64,000 bases of DNA from an uncultured Clostridium sp. (GTDB lineage: Bacteria > Bacillota > Clostridia > Lachnospirales > Lachnospiraceae): assembly GCA_946553025.1 (NCBI GenBank), contig CAMNRM010000003.1:1-64000 (forward strand). The letters are read 5' to 3'. Below, piece by piece: positions 63,914-64,000 of the stretch (position 1 is its first letter; every line of letters starts with the position of its first letter). A program made the translations under genes and the position numbers. The notes below the pieces were generated by a model that made no database searches, had not been told where the DNA came from, and worked only from the letters and a program-made list of their open reading frames with translations.

Positions 63914-64000
63914 TGGGGATAAATATTAATATGGAAGGAATAAAAATTGGTGGAAATGCAGAAGTTTTAAATGATTTAATAGTTAAAGGTTCTTTAGATA
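63913..64000 (+). CDS. Start of another small gene, cut by the window edge
   Basis: The ATG at 63913 overlaps the previous stop. The 29 codons read MGININMEGIKIGGNAEVLN, then DLIVKGSLD. The segment resembles the tail of the preceding protein (SKISGNASVLNHLNAL), so the two may share a small domain. Function unknown. Confidence 0.4.
   Translation, partial: MGININMEGIKIGGNAEVLNDLIVKGSLD

Noticed and set aside
1-64000. CRISPR array, rRNA or tRNA genes
   Set aside because: No regular spacer-repeat array, no rRNA segment and no tRNA cloverleaf was noticed anywhere.

Overview
The window reads as DNA from a gut-type Clostridia (probably Lachnospiraceae): Shine-Dalgarno sites of the AGGAGG type, mixed G+C, large serine recombinases, DUF6870, DUF5348 and TnpV families, a Firmicutes-type conjugation apparatus and an agr-type peptide quorum-sensing locus. 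It is an accessory region made of nested mobile DNA; no housekeeping gene is visible.

Layout. (1) 1-3661: the G+C-rich end of a prophage or older element: the C-terminal part of a lysin, a DUF6870 protein and two tandem serine recombinases. The second recombinase stops abruptly at 3661, where the DNA changes character; I read this as the left junction of a second, large integrative conjugative element (ICE) inserted in that gene. (2) 3759-17800: plasmid-like maintenance module: SymE-like protein, DUF5348 protein, ParA, ParB, a RepA_N-type initiator with iteron-like repeats, and a giant methylase/helicase that carries a tnpV gene in another reading frame. Two decayed genes follow. (3) 18718-21858: an AT-rich cassette of ParB-like protein, probable nuclease and cytosine-5 methyltransferase, probably a restriction/defence unit acquired separately. 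(4) 22140-41706: relaxase, accessory proteins and probable oriT on the minus strand, then a plus-strand type IV secretion operon (PcfB-like, split coupling protein, adenine methyltransferase, VirB2-, VirB6- and VirB3-like proteins, an ATPase-dead VirB4 paralogue, active VirB4, membrane protein, lysozyme/C39 peptidase). (5) 41912-46531: secreted-protein cassette: HD-GYP protein, SipW-type signal peptidase, two TasA/camelysin-like proteins and a cell-wall-binding-repeat protein. (6) 46771-51045: signalling: BlaI-like repressor, AgrC-like kinase, XRE regulator, AgrA-like regulator, AgrD and AgrB. (7) 51029-64000: a co-directional cluster: VWA protein, 722-aa protein, two Hcp-like tube proteins, J-domain protein, two FHA proteins, two PP2C-like phosphatases (one with TPR-like repeats), an Hsp70-like ATPase and small membrane proteins. 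It continues past the right edge.

How it fits together. ParA/ParB/RepA maintain the excised circle; relaxase, coupling protein and the type IV apparatus move it; the lysozyme/peptidase opens the cell wall. The agr module sits directly upstream of the region-7 cluster, and agrB overlaps its first gene, so the cluster is probably controlled by cell density. The cluster resembles a type VI-like or contractile structure with phospho-signalling and chaperones, but I cannot match it to a described system; it is the best candidate for something new. Three families of repeated non-coding elements (a pseudoknot-like element, a three-stem RNA-like element and a GGCAAAAC hairpin) tie distant parts of the ICE together.

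All calls are from reading sequence only; no database search was run.
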